A DNA stretch of 64,000 bases from Dicyema japonicum. Lineage: Eukaryota > Dicyemida > Rhombozoa > Dicyemidae. Positions 42,465-53,914 of the stretch are shown here, piece after piece. The translations under genes and the position numbers were made by a program. Every line of letters starts with the position of its first letter. Within the stretch, counting starts at the first letter, position 1. The DNA lies in NCBI GenBank assembly GCA_011109175.1, contig RDEW01000027.1:472811-536810 (forward strand), written 5' to 3'. Below the pieces are notes generated by a model. It was not told the DNA's origin. It was given only the letters and a program-made list of their open reading frames with translations, and did not search any database.

Positions 42465-42655
42465 TTTTATAATTTATTAACCTCGGATATACCGAGAGAT
42501 AAGTTAATAAATCAGTTTCCATGGTTGCAGAAACAGAAACTTTCCAATATCACATACAAGTCCATTCAGAACCAGTGAAAGGGGAAAAACCTCAAGTTTT
42601 TTGCAGTTTGGAAACTCATCTAAAGAGTTGGCAGAGAAAATTGAAATAATGTTGA
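42465..42655 (-). repeat. SINE family A-like copy
   Basis: Tail ATTTATTAACCTCGGATATACC, then GAGAGATAAGTTAAT and AATCAGTTTCCATGG. The head half is shortened. Confidence 0.5.
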
Positions 42656-43149
42656 TTCATTAACGCTTTAACTATCAACTGCGTTAGAAAGAACCACAGG
42701 GACTATTCCCCTCAATTTCTTTGAGAGAAGAGCATACTTCCGTTTCTTCTCTAACTATTCGGTATTGAAATGAATTATTCCAAAGGCCAAAAGTAAAACC
42801 AAACTGACTAATCCCGTGAACCCGACGCGTTCCAGTAGACCCTTTAAAACAAGCACGATGATTCAGAGGACATCGTCCGGGAGCTGAGGTCTAAGCCAGA
42901 ATTCGTCGCCAAGGAACAAAATAGTCTCCCGGTTGAATTAAGAATGGATCTTTGATGTGTCTCTTGAGTAAAATGGATCCAGAAGCGTGTAAGCTTTCTG
43001 ATTCCCGGGGGGAGTATGTGATTATGATACCCCTAATAACTTAAGAAATCGTGACTAAATAAATTACAGATGTTGTCATAAATGAAAATGAATAAAAGAT
43101 CAAATAAGAGTGAGGTGGTTCATTTTTACTTTATTAACAAAAAACAAAA

Positions 43150-43440
43150 AGTCACTTACTTTCATTTCCAATCGCTTCAATGTTGTCAACAAATGCCTGC
43201 ACCACAGCTTCTTTCATCTCGCTTGTCAGGAATTTCTTTTAAATGCAAATCAAGGATAAACTTGACTGATTTGACATCGGGGACCTTAATAGTAGACACT
43301 GTGGGTAATAAACGATATGATATACACAAAGTTGGAAACACATCCCATCCAAGCTCAGCTAATAAAGCGAGAAAGTCTTCACCGATGTCAATAGAGCACG
43401 GTGATAGATAGCAGTCGATCTTGTCTATGATGAAAAAACA
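43150..43440 (-). CDS. Unrecognised coding fragment
   Basis: The minus strand is open over IDKIDCYLSPCSIDIGEDF, LLAELGWDVFPTLCISYRLL, STIKVPDVKSVKFILDLHL. In a shifted frame it continues SEMKEAVVQAFVDNIEAIG and ESK*, where a stop follows a GTAAGT-like site. It looks like real protein sequence with an intron or a frame break, but I do not recognise the family and find no clear start. Confidence 0.3.
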
Positions 43441-43494
43441 TCTAAAAAAAAGTGAGTATAACTTAATAACGTGAACTTTATGGCTTGGAGCTGC

Positions 43495-43640
43495 TGCGTC
43501 TATGGCCCCCTTCTATGCACGCCCCTGGGTGGACCAGAAGTAAAAAAGAGAAGAAATCCTCCCCTGTTTCTTCTTGGTTGAGGTGGTGACGTGCCTCTTT
43601 TGCACAAGATGTCTTCTTCGTGCATTCAATCTTCCCTGTT
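43495..43640 (+). pseudogene. Possible LINE family C 5' end
   Basis: GGTTGAGGTGGTGACGTGCC, then TTGCACAAGATGTCTTC, resembles DNA upstream of the LINE C start codon at 58.65 kb (minus) and the segment at 57.03-57.08 kb. Only the first codons follow. Confidence 0.4.
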
Positions 43641-43689
43641 CACTATTAGATTTAATATTTAAATCTATTTTATCCTAATATTCTATTTT

Positions 43690-44345
43690 AATTTAAATTA
43701 TGATTTGGGGTTTACCCATGTCAAGAAGTTGGTGGATTGTTGGATGATGACTCACTTCGTACAGCTGTATGTCTACACCTCGGATTGCCTGTTTGCACCA
43801 AATCAAAGTGCAAATGTGGCTGTCTATCGGACGAACTGGGTCTCCACCTCCTCTCATGCCGGAGCGGAATTGGCAGATCTTCTCGACATTCGGCAATGAA
43901 CGGCATCATTAAGAGGGCATTAGAATCGGCTGGATTCCGTTGCCGGATCGAACCGACTGGTCTATTTGACAACGGAAGACGCCCTGACGGCATGACCTCC
44001 TTTCCTTTTGAGCGAGGGCGAAACCTTGTATGGGATGTGACCTGTGTCTGCTCTTTCGCCCCAAGCAAAAAAATAATTCACCGGGCAGACCTTCTTCTCA
44101 AGCAGAGGAAGTAAAAAATGCTAAATATTCGGATATCAGCGACAGGTACATTTTCGCACCTGTCGCGATTGAAACTTCGGGGAACTTTGGCCCTAAAACG
44201 CTGAAGTTCCTGAACCATTTGGGAAAACTACTAACTGACAAAACTGGTGATCTTCGTGAGACGAGATGGCTCAAGGAGAGGCTCTCGTTGGCTGTTGTCC
44301 GTGGGAATAGCTTGTGCATCTCCCAACAGCTGAATTAAAATTAAC
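43690..44345 (+). pseudogene. RLE-element 3' half, 5'-truncated copy
   Basis: PCQEVGGLLDDDSLRTAVC, then CKCGCLSDELGLHLLSC zinc knuckle, SSRHSAMNGIIKRALESAG, the endonuclease core RRPDGMTSFPFERGRNLVW with DVTCVCSF, and after a +1 shift at 44.11 kb YIFAPVAIETSGNFGPK and RLSLAVVRGNSLCIS ending at 44338. This is a second, rather well kept copy. It differs from the 23-26 kb copy at many positions (for example DLRETRW for VQREGLW), so it stems from another subfamily. Confidence 0.8.
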
Positions 44346-44925
44346 TATTCTTTTTCCTTATAATAATAATGAGTTTAAATTATGATTTTAACACAAAAGT
44401 CTGGTGGATTTTTATAAAATTAGCAGCGTTGATAGCTTCTCTCACAGCGTGCTAGCTCATGCGGAAAGCCTACGCTGTGCAATTCGCCTCGCTCACAGTT
44501 AGCTATCTAACATACAAATTGATAATTGTAAATTCATGAATTCGAATTGATTAAATTCTCAACATAATTTATGTGTTTATTTTTTGCTGTTTCTCACGTG
44601 GTTCCTAGCTTTACTAAGATACCAAAAATATTATTTTATTCCGTTTTAGGAAATAATTTTTTCACCTCTTCTTTACCGATACCAAAAATATCATATTTAC
44701 CCTATTTTGGGGCAAAATATTTTCGATTTATTTTAACTTAGGGACTAATTCTTTCTTGGTCCTTACTTTGGATTCGTGCAATAAAGATCATTTTTATTTA
44801 TTTTAGGAAGATGGTTGCATGGATGGAGGATGTACAGACACATACACAAAGCTAGTGTTACATAGATCTGTAGTCCTCAACCTGATCGATGAGTTTTATA
44901 TTTTTAGGTGATCGAATTCTAATTT
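44345..44925. other. AT-rich stretch with one strong hairpin
   Basis: CACAGCGT at 44441-44448 and ACGCTGTG at 44470-44477 can form a perfect 8-bp stem with a loop of about 21 nt, in a locally GC-richer patch (44.42-44.52 kb). No gene identified. Confidence 0.35.
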
Positions 44926-44959
44926 TGGGCAATGGAATTTATAATTAGAAATTATTTAA

Positions 44960-45110
44960 TGTTAACCATGTTAAACTCGACAGTCATGAGAGCTATCGAG
45001 GATGTCGAGTTTACTTACCTTTTGGAACCTGTCGGTCTTGACAGAGGTGATGGCAAGAGGCGACATAACACCCATGTCATGGAGCCGAGGGAGGTGTCTT
45101 GCTTGGGATT
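44960..45110 (+). pseudogene. RLE-element fragment (endonuclease start)
   Basis: MRAIEDVEF, then LLEPVGLDRGDGKR, matches VRALKASGF and LEPVGLDRGDGKRPDG of the main copy, with DNA identity locally high. The PDG core is broken by a frame change. Confidence 0.6.
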
Positions 45111-45344
45111 AATTGGCCGAGAACGTATGATTTATCAGGTTAATCGGACGGCTTATGGGAAAGCGGGAGGGTGAACCTATTATGAGAGGTAACTCCTATT
45201 GCGTGCTCGATGCCTTCAGGTCACAATGGAGACCAGTAACAACTTTATGCTAATAAATTGTTATTGAAAAAAATATTTAATTGATAAAAAATCAAATATT
45301 AATATTTTTTAAATGGCTAAATATTAAGAAATGTGAAATAAATT

Positions 45345-45630
45345 TGAGGCAGTGTCATAAATGCCAAAGTCCTGATTGCCTCGTATTCGAATCTAGCTGC
45401 TGTACATTCCGGCTGAAGATTCTACTCATCATCAGTGAATATTTCATTGCGGAACCGGATTGTCTGAATATGACTCACGCAACAAAAATAAAAAGTAGTT
45501 AAAAACATTTCTCTTTTCCTCCCTTTCAACGATTAGTTTTATAACTGTTCTTTACAAAATAAAGCGTGTATCTTGGCTATAAGGAGCTATTATTGCTATC
45601 GTGAAAAGGCTTTATTATGTCGCGCGCAGT
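45345..45630 (+). repeat. SINE family B copy
   Basis: GAGGCAGTGTCATAAATGCC (A-box side), ATTCGAATCTAGC (B-box), TGTACATTCCGGCTGAAG, GCGGAACCGGATTGTC, AACTGTTCTTTACAAAATAA and the tail TGCTATCGTGAAAAGGC with TTTATTATG. The tail matches the LINE C' 3' end. Confidence 0.7.
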
Positions 45631-45689
45631 GTGAGCAACCATGCACAATGCGCAACAAATCATGTGTCAATGTCATATGACAAAATCAT

Positions 45690-46295
45690 GTCAATCAATA
45701 TCACGATTAATTACTGAAATAAGATAATCTTGAGTTAATTTATTACATTTGCTTCCAATGCTGTGGAGAAAGGCGTCCGTCTTCGCGCCTACAGTTCCAG
45801 TTGTCTCCACAGCAATGGGGGCGAAATGGTAGTGGTCTCTGAGGGATTCGTACTTATGGATCTTCTTGACCTCCGCCTGGTCGGCTGCGTCTCCAGGAAA
45901 GTGCGTCGCCGTCAGCGATCTGGCTCCTGAGAAGGTGTCCACACACGTTGCGTCCCAGACGAGTGATTTTCCGTGGGAGTATGGGAATAACGTCATTTCA
46001 TCCGGCCTTTTCCCGTCGCCTCTGTCAAGCCCAATGGTTCCAATTGGCCCGGAAATCCCGCAGCATTGAGGGCTCGAAAAATGAAGTCATTGAGGGCTGC
46101 TTGGTGCGGGATCGACCAGTACTCCTTCGGCAAGAGAGTGGATGTAATCTTTTCGTATCAACGTCCCTGCCACAACGGCATTTGTGTCTAAAAAGGTGCG
46201 AGTCACGGGAGGGACTCTGGTTGAGGCAGAGGCTCGAAATGGCGATTATCAGAGGTAACGCCTTCGCCATTCTGTCGTCCTAATTATTGCCTAAC
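45690..46295. mobile_element. RLE-element copy with inverted 5' segment (twin-priming-like)
   Basis: The minus strand of 46195-45740 carries the internal part (CRCGRDVDTKRLHPLSC; then MTLFPYSHGKSLVWDATC; HYHFAPIAVETTGTVGAK), while the plus strand of 46195-46282 carries the last residues (KRCESREGLWLRQRLEMAI, RGNAFAILSS*). The inverted part ends in protein order roughly where the plus part begins, so the two together are one 5'-truncated copy whose 5' segment is flipped. Confidence 0.7.
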
Positions 46296-46299
46296 TTTC

Positions 46300-46760
46300 A
46301 TTATTTAAAAATAACTGTTAATTATTTATTACATCAAAATTAATTATATTTTCTTGACCATGTGAATTGGAGTAATTTTTTTCACCAGTTGATAAAAATA
46401 TTTTTTACATTCTAACCTCTACACGATTGTTTGATAATGAACTCAAAATTTCTACATTCTCACTGTTTGGACTCTCAAATTTATTCAGCCTTAGAGAGGA
46501 TTAGTTCCATAATCTTTTAAAACTCTAACCTACATTTAATTATTTAATAAAAACTTGATCTCCTATAGAAAACGTGTATTTACCATGATGAACATTCATC
46601 TTTTTGTTCATTTTCTTAAAATAAGGTGAATTCAAATTTGGCTTAATGAATTTAAGTTGAAAGTTTTCTAATTTTAAAATCATTTTTCCAAATCATTTAA
46701 AAATTAAAGTAAAGTAAAAAAATACAACAACATGCAGTATAAAATAATAGTTTGTTTTTT
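46300..46760. other. AT-rich stretch without recognised gene
   Basis: Low-complexity A/T-rich DNA; nothing identified. Confidence 0.35.
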
Positions 46761-46764
46761 CACT

Positions 46765-47035
46765 TTGGTTCTATGGCTAATTGGATAAAACTTCTTTTCT
46801 TTCCCTCTGATAGCTTCATTGGATTCATTTTACTCAGGAGATGTTCAATGCCAGGTCTGCATTCAAAGTGACCCAACTATTCATTCCTTCCTGAAACGAT
46901 TTCTTTCTCTGGCGACGAGTTCTGGAATCGACTTCAGCTCCCTAGACAACGTCCTCTGGATCATTGTTCTTGGCTAAAGGTTCTGTTGGAACGCGTCAGG
47001 ATCAAGGAATTAGTTTGGTTTCACCCTTGGTCATT
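46765..47035 (+). repeat. SINE family C-like copy 2
   Basis: tRNA-like start GGTTCTATGGCTAATTGG, then CAATGCCAGGTCTGC, CCCAACTATTCATTCC, GACGAGTTCTGGAATC, CGTCAGGATCAAGG and GTTTGGTTTCACCCTTGG. It aligns with 6.06-6.27 kb. Confidence 0.45.
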
Positions 47036-47039
47036 GCAA

Positions 47040-48030
47040 TAATTCTATATATTATTTATATATCTAAAATGATTTCAAAAGCAGAGTCCCATAAATTGAC
47101 GAATCATTTCCAGAAATGAATGTATTATCAGGGAGTCGAAACTTTGGAGATTATGACTACTTAGCAATGATTATATCCGCCGAAGAATCGACGAGAATAG
47201 ATATTTCAAAAAATATTTCAGATATTAAAAACACCTAATTTTCTCTTCAAATGTATTTTCACCTTCATATCTTTCTGAAAGAGAATTCAGATCTCTCACC
47301 GACCGAATACCGCCAATAGCAATTAGAAGCTTACATTGTGACAAAGCCAAACCTTACAACCTGATGTTTATGATATCTTTGGTCAAGTTTTTCTGTGTAG
47401 AATCTAAGTATGACTGGAAACAAAAGAACATCTGAGACTGTACGTGAACTTCGGCATGTGGATACAGTTATTTGTGAGAAAAAATGCAACCTAGAAAAAT
47501 GCAACATGGGCATCAAGCAGCTGCAGTTTTTGGGACATGGAATATTATGAAGCAAATTGAAAGTTTGTGATCGAGCTGATATTCGATTTTAATCAAGTCA
47601 ATTTTTAAACAAAAATGTTTTATTTTTAACTACACAAACAGTTAACAACTAGAAGTTCCTTTCAGTCAAGGCTGGCCCCTTCAGAATTGAAAACGCATTC
47701 CCCTAACGATTTGTAAGAAAATGCTCTGTCAAATTACGCCTGATATATCAAAAAAGTCATCAGTTCCAAGGATCATATTATTTTAATGATTATTACAGTA
47801 TTTTTGTTTACAATGCATGAGTGGGTTATTAACTCAATAAAATTAAGAAACAAAGGCAAAATGATAAAATAACATTATTAATAAATGCCTATAAATCTGC
47901 AAACTATTAAAAATTTTTTAATTCGTATTAAGTTGCAGAAATTGTCGTCAATGCTGAAATATGAATAACCCTCATTGTCGAGACTGTCATACATATTCCC
48001 AAAGGGAATCTTCCAATTACTAAAAACTAT
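47040..48030. other. No gene recognised
   Basis: AT-rich DNA with short frames on both strands; nothing identified. Confidence 0.3.
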
Positions 48031-48033
48031 ACG

Positions 48034-48480
48034 ATGTCCTATTCGTATTCCTTACCGACTTCTCCGTTCACTCTGGGTTCTTTTAATTGCAGAGGACTTA
48101 AACAACCTTACAAGAAACAACAACTGGTATGCGATCTAACAAAATACGACTTCTCTGTCTGCTGTCTACAAGAGACAAAAACGACCGTACAATTTACAGA
48201 ACTTTTTAGAAAATTCCACCTTTTTATCCTCTCATCGGCCTGCCGACATTATGGTTTCGGATTTGCAGTCCATCAGGATCTGATTCACTGTGTTACAAGA
48301 GTGTGAGCAGCATCTAATATTATAATGGAAATGGCGGACGACCTAGACTATCTAAGAGAACTAGGGCGCAACAGAGGATCATGGTCGAGGCTGACGGAGA
48401 GAATGATTAGGAATACGTCACAAGGGAAACTTAACTAATTTTATGTTTTCTCGGGAGTGCTTTTTAATAATAATAATACA
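48034..48480 (+). mobile_element. Internally deleted LINE C: endonuclease start joined to 3' end, copy 1
   Basis: MSYSYSLPTSPFTLGSFNCR, LKQPYKK and FSVCCLQETKTT (first third of an APE-type endonuclease, QET motif) run to VTRV. Without a gap the sequence passes into the C-terminal end (MADDLDYLREL, RGSWSRLTERMI, TSQGKLN*) and the UTR TTCTCGGGAGTGC with TAATAATAATA. All of the RT is missing. An identical joint is found in the minus-strand copy at 58.2-58.65 kb. Confidence 0.8.
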
Positions 48481-48949
48481 ATTCTGTAATGATTATAAGA
48501 AGGATTGACGACATGCCGTTTATTATTACTTTCCAAATCATTTAAAGTCGTCACAATAAGAGTTTTATTTTTTAACGAATTTAAATCATCTAAAAAGCTT
48601 GTAATATATTCTCTGCGACGGATGATGCAATAGCCAAGGTCGGCAATTATTGTGCATTTCAATAGCCCTTGTGCCAAGGATGTTTCCATTATTACACCGC
48701 AGCTTAGGCAGAACTCAATTTATTTAAGAAGTAAAATAGTATTTTATTGAACAGGGAGAACATAACCATATGATGCTGAAAAAGCTTAATTTTTATATTT
48801 TTATCAGAAAAGACAAGAGCAGCTTTTACTCAAAAAGTCTCGAATATAGAGCATCTGATAAACCATCACCAAAGTCAAGGGTTTTGTGATAAAAAATTAC
48901 TAATTGTGAATAATTTATTACATAGCAAAACAATCAAAGTAATCTAGCT

Positions 48950-49400
48950 AGGTCATTGATTGGATGTTTCTCCTGACAATTGCAGAGAAATTCTCTGGAA
49001 CACCCACTTGGTCTCCCGACGTTCTTTACTCGCTTTCGATATCATAGACCCGAGCGATCTTAGAAAAAAGACCGTCTTGGGCCCGAAGACTCCGGGCATC
49101 ACGACTACTACAGGCTGCATATAGAATTTTGTTGAGAGGCTGTCATTTTTTCTTATTTTGACATTCTCGAAATTACGAGAAGCCTCCCCAGCTTTCAACG
49201 CGGAGCCTGAAAGTCTCAAATTATAAGATGTCGGTGCAGCCCCCTTCCAAATCAAGCATTTTTCTAGAGAGAAGGGGAAGACAGTTTCCCCGTCCGGAAG
49301 TTTTCTATCTCCACGATCCAGGATTACCGGTTCCAGAGATGACGGGAATCCAATCGCCTTAAGAGAGAGCTTCACAACCCCTTGATGGCGGAATGTCTCG
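48950..49400 (-). pseudogene. RLE-element C-terminal fragment
   Basis: Minus strand open over SLKAIGFPSSLEPVILDRG, LPDGETVFPFSLEKCLIW, GVFGPKTVFFLRSLGS and RRETKWVFQRISLQLSG. It has the PDG core but lacks the VWDATC Asp (IWKGAA), so the endonuclease would be dead. A related fragment is at 35.78-36.03 kb. Confidence 0.7.
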
Positions 49401-49404
49401 GGAT

Positions 49405-50335
49405 CCTGTCACTAATGAGACGGCAAGAAAACGGGTGAATCCTTTGTAACATTACAATAGTTATTATGGGAGACATAAATCACTGCCAGGAGCGAAAATT
49501 TTTTCATAGGGGGATACGAAAAAAAAGTTGAGATCACTGGTCTAGATTATTTTAAATTAGATTTAATTTATTAATTTGATCTGTAGATAGATATCGTTTA
49601 GTAGCAATTTGTTAAGGCATGTCTTGTCATGATCCAAGAATGCTCTCGACAACTTTTAACTATTTTTATTTACTGTGTCGAAAGCCAAAAAGTCTATTTA
49701 TCGTACATGACTGTAGGTTTTTACTTTTTGGCACAAGACGATGAACCATCAAAGTACCCATACCGCATTTGCGGTCGACCGTGCAATGCAAAATCCACTC
49801 TGGCTTAAAGATAAGAAATATTCATTGGCCTTGTCCTTGATTTTGATCAAAACAATAAGAAAAAGTTTTGTCATGTATTAAGTTAATCTTCGACTAGTCC
49901 ACGATTAGAGAAGTTTAATTCCCTTAGTCGATAAGTAATCTCTTATGGCCTCTCCCACAAAGCACCTCTACCACAAAGTATATATTTATCAAGTCCTCAC
50001 GTTGATCTCTTCTTGACCAAGTCCATGTGGTTCGGGGCCCAAGTATTTTGTTATTTTCAATTGTCAACATGGCACGCGTGGACACTAAGTCGCGTATTTT
50101 CTCAGTTCAGGTTTGGTTTTTTGGCGGGGAAGATTTTCCGAAGAGTTCTTTACGGATCAGTGAGCGTCTTTTTTATTATCACTGAGAAAGAAGTTAACAG
50201 CTGACTTACTATTATTTACATTTTATTTGTTTCTTATATTTTATATAAATTTGTTTAATAAAATTATATTTATACATTTTTTTCACAAATGGCAAACCTA
50301 AAGTTAATAAATTGACACACAACATTAAATTGATA
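49405..50335. other. No gene recognised
   Basis: AT-rich upstream region of the sphingomyelinase-like gene with short frames; nothing identified. Confidence 0.3.
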
Positions 50336-50337
50336 AA

Positions 50338-51560
50338 ATGTTGTCGCTTCTACTTTTCTTTGTGATTTATGTTAATAACTGTATAAAATTGTAATTAAGG
50401 ATTAGTTGAGTCTGATGATGGTCTGTTTTGGCAGATTACAGATATTCACATTCAATCTCCTAAAGGGCGAATAGACGAAAAGAGTCCCTACTTTCAACTA
50501 GTACTATCAACTCTAGAATTTATGTCCGAAAAGCTTAGTAATCCCGACTTTATTGCCTGGACCGGGTAAATCACACTAATAATGATATTAGTGACACAAT
50601 CTCCCACTCAGCATGCGAACCAGACAGTGAAGGGCCACTTCCTATCATAAATTGGGTTACAACAAAAATACATCGATTTTTTCCCAGCACACAATTAGTT
50701 CCTGTGTTAGGTAATCACGACTTTTGCCCGGCAAATGAATGGCCAATTGACAATCCCAAATTTTATGAAAATTTCATATATAATGCCGGATGGTCTAGTC
50801 TATTCTCCTATGATGCATACTATAGCTTCCTTCAGGGGGGGTTTTACTCTATAAGAATATCGAAGACTCTGGACATTATAGTCCTTAATTCTGTCCATTG
50901 GATATTCCCCAACAAGAACAATCGGAATTCGAATGATCCGGCTGGCCAATTTGAATGGCTGGAAAAAAGATTAATTGCTGCTAAAATAGAAATAAGCACG
51001 TGTTAATTCTGTCACACGTTCCTCCTGGACATGAGCCTAACATGACAAGAAAATATAACATTCCAAGATTTAACAACCGATTCAACACGATAATAGGAAA
51101 GTTTGAGGATACTATTGTGGGAGTTCTTTGTGGGCATCTCCACCATGATGTTATGTTTACTGATCCTCAGGTATTCAATAAGGCAATCTATGTTGCCCCC
51201 TCCATGTCGAGAATAAACGGGAGTCCTGGAGTCCGCATTTACCGTTATAGCAGGAGAACGGGGGAGATTAAGGACTATCAACAGTATTATTTAACAGAAA
51301 CTGGGAGATGGGTTGATTACACACAGAAATACGTATACTCTGTTGATGGCAATGATGCTTACACACTGAGGGAGTCAGTTAAATCCAAGATATGCACCTA
51401 CATTAAGTTATTCGACTTTTCTAGTGAGGAACCTAACAGTTGTGATACACTGTGTGTCAGATCAATATATTGCTCCTTGCTATCACTCACTCCAGAAAAA
51501 TATAATACTTGTATGAGTATTACGGCCTACCACGAAATGCTGGAGGGACTCGAATGCTGA
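50338..51560 (+). CDS. Acid sphingomyelinase-like phosphodiesterase (SMPDL3/ASM family)
   Basis: ATG 50338 gives a signal peptide (MLSLLLFFVIYVNN). Introns 50381-50405 (25 nt) and 50566-50591 (26 nt) restore a frame with the metallophosphatase motifs in order: LFWQITDIHIQ (D-x-H), AWTGDTISH (GD), VLGNHDFCP (GNHD), LILSHVPPGHEP (H) and CGHLHHD (GHxH). These bind the two metal ions. A Cys-rich C-terminal part (SCDTLCVRSIYCSL) follows, as in the ASM family, and the stop is at 51558. The family cleaves phosphodiester bonds of lipids or nucleotides in lysosomes or outside the cell. One frame break: the reading frame after AAKIEIS at about 51000 must move to VLILSHV, with no GT donor nearby, so either a 1-nt loss or damage. 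The saposin domain of true ASM is absent, which favours the SMPDL3 branch. Confidence 0.85.
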
Positions 51561-51564
51561 TTTT

Positions 51565-52690
51565 TTCTTTACTTATTTCTTTGATTTTTTTGTTCTTATA
51601 TAATTGAAAGTCAATTTTAGGGAAAGGGCTCCATATTACCTGCTGGTATTGATTACGCAATGAGAGCTACCCCTTGTGATCCCTTATTTCGATATTGACT
51701 ATCTTTAACAATTTAATGCCAGCAAATAATCAAAGATCTTTGTCTGACAATTTAGAAATGTCATTTTCACAGAAAGTGCTTAAGTTCCTGTTAATTAATA
51801 AAACGTCAATAGTCTATTTTGATTGCTATTCTCTACCCTTTGTAATTATTTTATCCAACGCACGACGTTAGTGTGGTGTCACGTGGCTCAAGTGTCACCC
51901 AAATCGAAAAAGACTGACAAGACCCATTAACTTTACCCTACTTTATTTGATCAATCCATATGGTGACCACAATGGAGGCGCGTCAAGTGAACATAAACCC
52001 CAGCGGTAGGGAAGTTTCGTTTCCATAATGTTCTGCGGAAGACGGCCCAGAAATTTTTCAATACAAAGACTTTTAATAGCATTGGAAAAAATCCAGTCGT
52101 CATTAAAGCTAGACTGAGTCAACTCAGTTTCAGAAATGGTTGAAGAATACGAACTTTCTACCCGATAGTAGTTGTGATTATTTTTGTTTGTGGAAAGTCA
52201 AGGTAGTAGGAGAGATAATCAAGCGTTTTATAGTTGTCAAGAAATTGTAGAATAGTGGTCTCTGATTGGATAATTTTTATTACCGCTGTAGTGGTCAATT
52301 AGAGTAGTTTTAGACAGTCGGTAATTGTTTTTAGCGGAGAATTTTAAGTCTTGTATTTTTTCGAAGTTCGTTGTAGATAAACAGAACCCACATGCAGAAA
52401 CATCATTGTTCATCGTTCTTTTGATAGTAAGTTGAGATTTTGCGCATACGTCTGTGACATGTATTTTATGATATGAAAAAAAATTCCAAAGACCATAGTA
52501 ACACCGAACTAACAAACTAATCACGTGACCTCAGCACGGGTGATGAGTAGGGCGATTTTTGTCAATAAAGTCAAAAATTCATATGTTCTTTAAACTTGTT
52601 TAAAATTTATAAAAATGTAATTTTTAATCAAAAATATTATACCAAAAATTATAAAGTCAAAAAAGTCAAAATTTAATTTTTTATGTCATT
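51565..52690. other. No gene recognised
   Basis: AT-rich DNA. A 95-codon minus-strand frame at 52524-52237 has no motif I recognise. Confidence 0.3.
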
Positions 52691-52691
52691 T

Positions 52692-53002
52692 AATTCAAAA
52701 TGGTGGTGATTAGGTGTCAGGCTAAAGTGACTTTGGTTACGGGCTCGATTCTCACTGCTGTTCACCTGGTGGAAGGTTCCACGCATCTAAGATACTAAAA
52801 GGGTTTGACGAGTGACGCCGTCATCAGTGGATACTCACTGCGGAACTGGATTGTCTAGAAAGGACCCACACACAAGAAAAAAAAGAAGTGAAGATCTTGG
52901 TTCTACGATTAGATAAAATTAACTGTTCTTTACTTAAATAAAGTGTGTCCTGCCTATGCGGAGCTATAAATACTATGGCTCTCGTGAAAAGGCTATTATG
53001 TC
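52692..53002 (+). repeat. SINE family B copy
   Basis: Nearly full: tRNA-like head GGTGATTAGGTGTCAGG with B-box-like GGGCTCGATTCTCAC, then GTGGAAGGTTCCACGCATC, GACGCCGTCATCAGTGG, GCGGAACTGGATTGTC, AACTGTTCTTTACTTAAATA and tail TATGGCTCTCGTGAAAAGGC with TATTATG. Confidence 0.75.
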
Positions 53003-53004
53003 AA

Positions 53005-53695
53005 AATTTTTATTGTTTTTTATTTTTGAATAAAATACGTGTCATCAACTGTTATTCCACGTTCAACCAGGAAGGTCATGGAAAAGGTTGAGACCACGTT
53101 CAACCAGGAAAATATCCTGGAGAATTTTCTAACAACAGCTTTTCAAACTAGCAGATTTATCATTTATTGCTATTTCACAGGTGCTACTGTAAAAACATCT
53201 CATTCCATCTACTGACTCTAGGATGAATGAGGTCACCAATGGTTATTCGAATATGATTTTCCTGCATAAGCTGAACAGTAAAGATTAAAAAACTTGCTTG
53301 AATGTATTGGATTTGATCTCATTTATTCCTACGCTTCGCAAAAAGTGCAGAAAATCTTTTACCAGAGGAGGAAGTTGTAGAATATTATCGTAAAAATTTT
53401 AATTAAGTACAATTATACAAGTTTTGATGGAAATTGAATTTTAATTAAAATATATTGGAAGCAATCCATCCAAATGAACCACAGAGCAATTTATCGGAAT
53501 ATTATGTTAATATTTGTGTGTAATTAATAAGGATGGCAGGATAAACTTATTTCACCTAAAAGACGCAGCTAACAGATCCAAAATTGTATTTTAGCAACGA
53601 TCCTGAGAGGGAATAGCCACGTGATCAGGGCAGCTTTTATATAACCATTACTCTATTTTCTTAATAAAAATTTTTATATATATTTTTTTTTTTAT
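53005..53695. other. No gene recognised
   Basis: AT-rich. CACGTTCAACCAGGAA occurs twice (53.07 and 53.10 kb), a short local duplication. No gene identified. Confidence 0.3.
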
Positions 53696-53699
53696 TAAT

Positions 53700-53910
53700 T
53701 AAATTTTTTTAACAATTAAACAAATGTCAGTTGAGGAAGCCTGCTGCGTGGATTGCGAACGAGTTCCCTCTGAGTATGGCTATTCCTATCTTTTGTCTTA
53801 GCCATAGCCCTTCTCGTTGATCCCTTTTCTTTCTGGCAAGCAATCCTCCGAGTTCTTGCAAGAATTCAGCCGTCATTGGACCAACGGCTCCCGAATTTTT
53901 ATATTAAAAT
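53700..53910 (-). pseudogene. RLE-element 3' end, 5'-truncated
   Basis: Near-identical reverse complement of the end of the 23-26 kb copy (25.80-25.97 kb): TGTCAGTTGAGGAAGCCTGC, GAACGAGTTCCCTCTGAG, AGCCGTCATTGGACCAACGG. Poly-T/AT-rich at the left edge is the former 3' tail. High similarity suggests a recent insertion. Confidence 0.8.
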
Positions 53911-53914
53911 TTTT

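Noticed and set aside
43082-43411. 109-codon plus-strand frame
   Set aside because: The minus strand over the same bases gives a more protein-like sequence, so this looks like a shadow.
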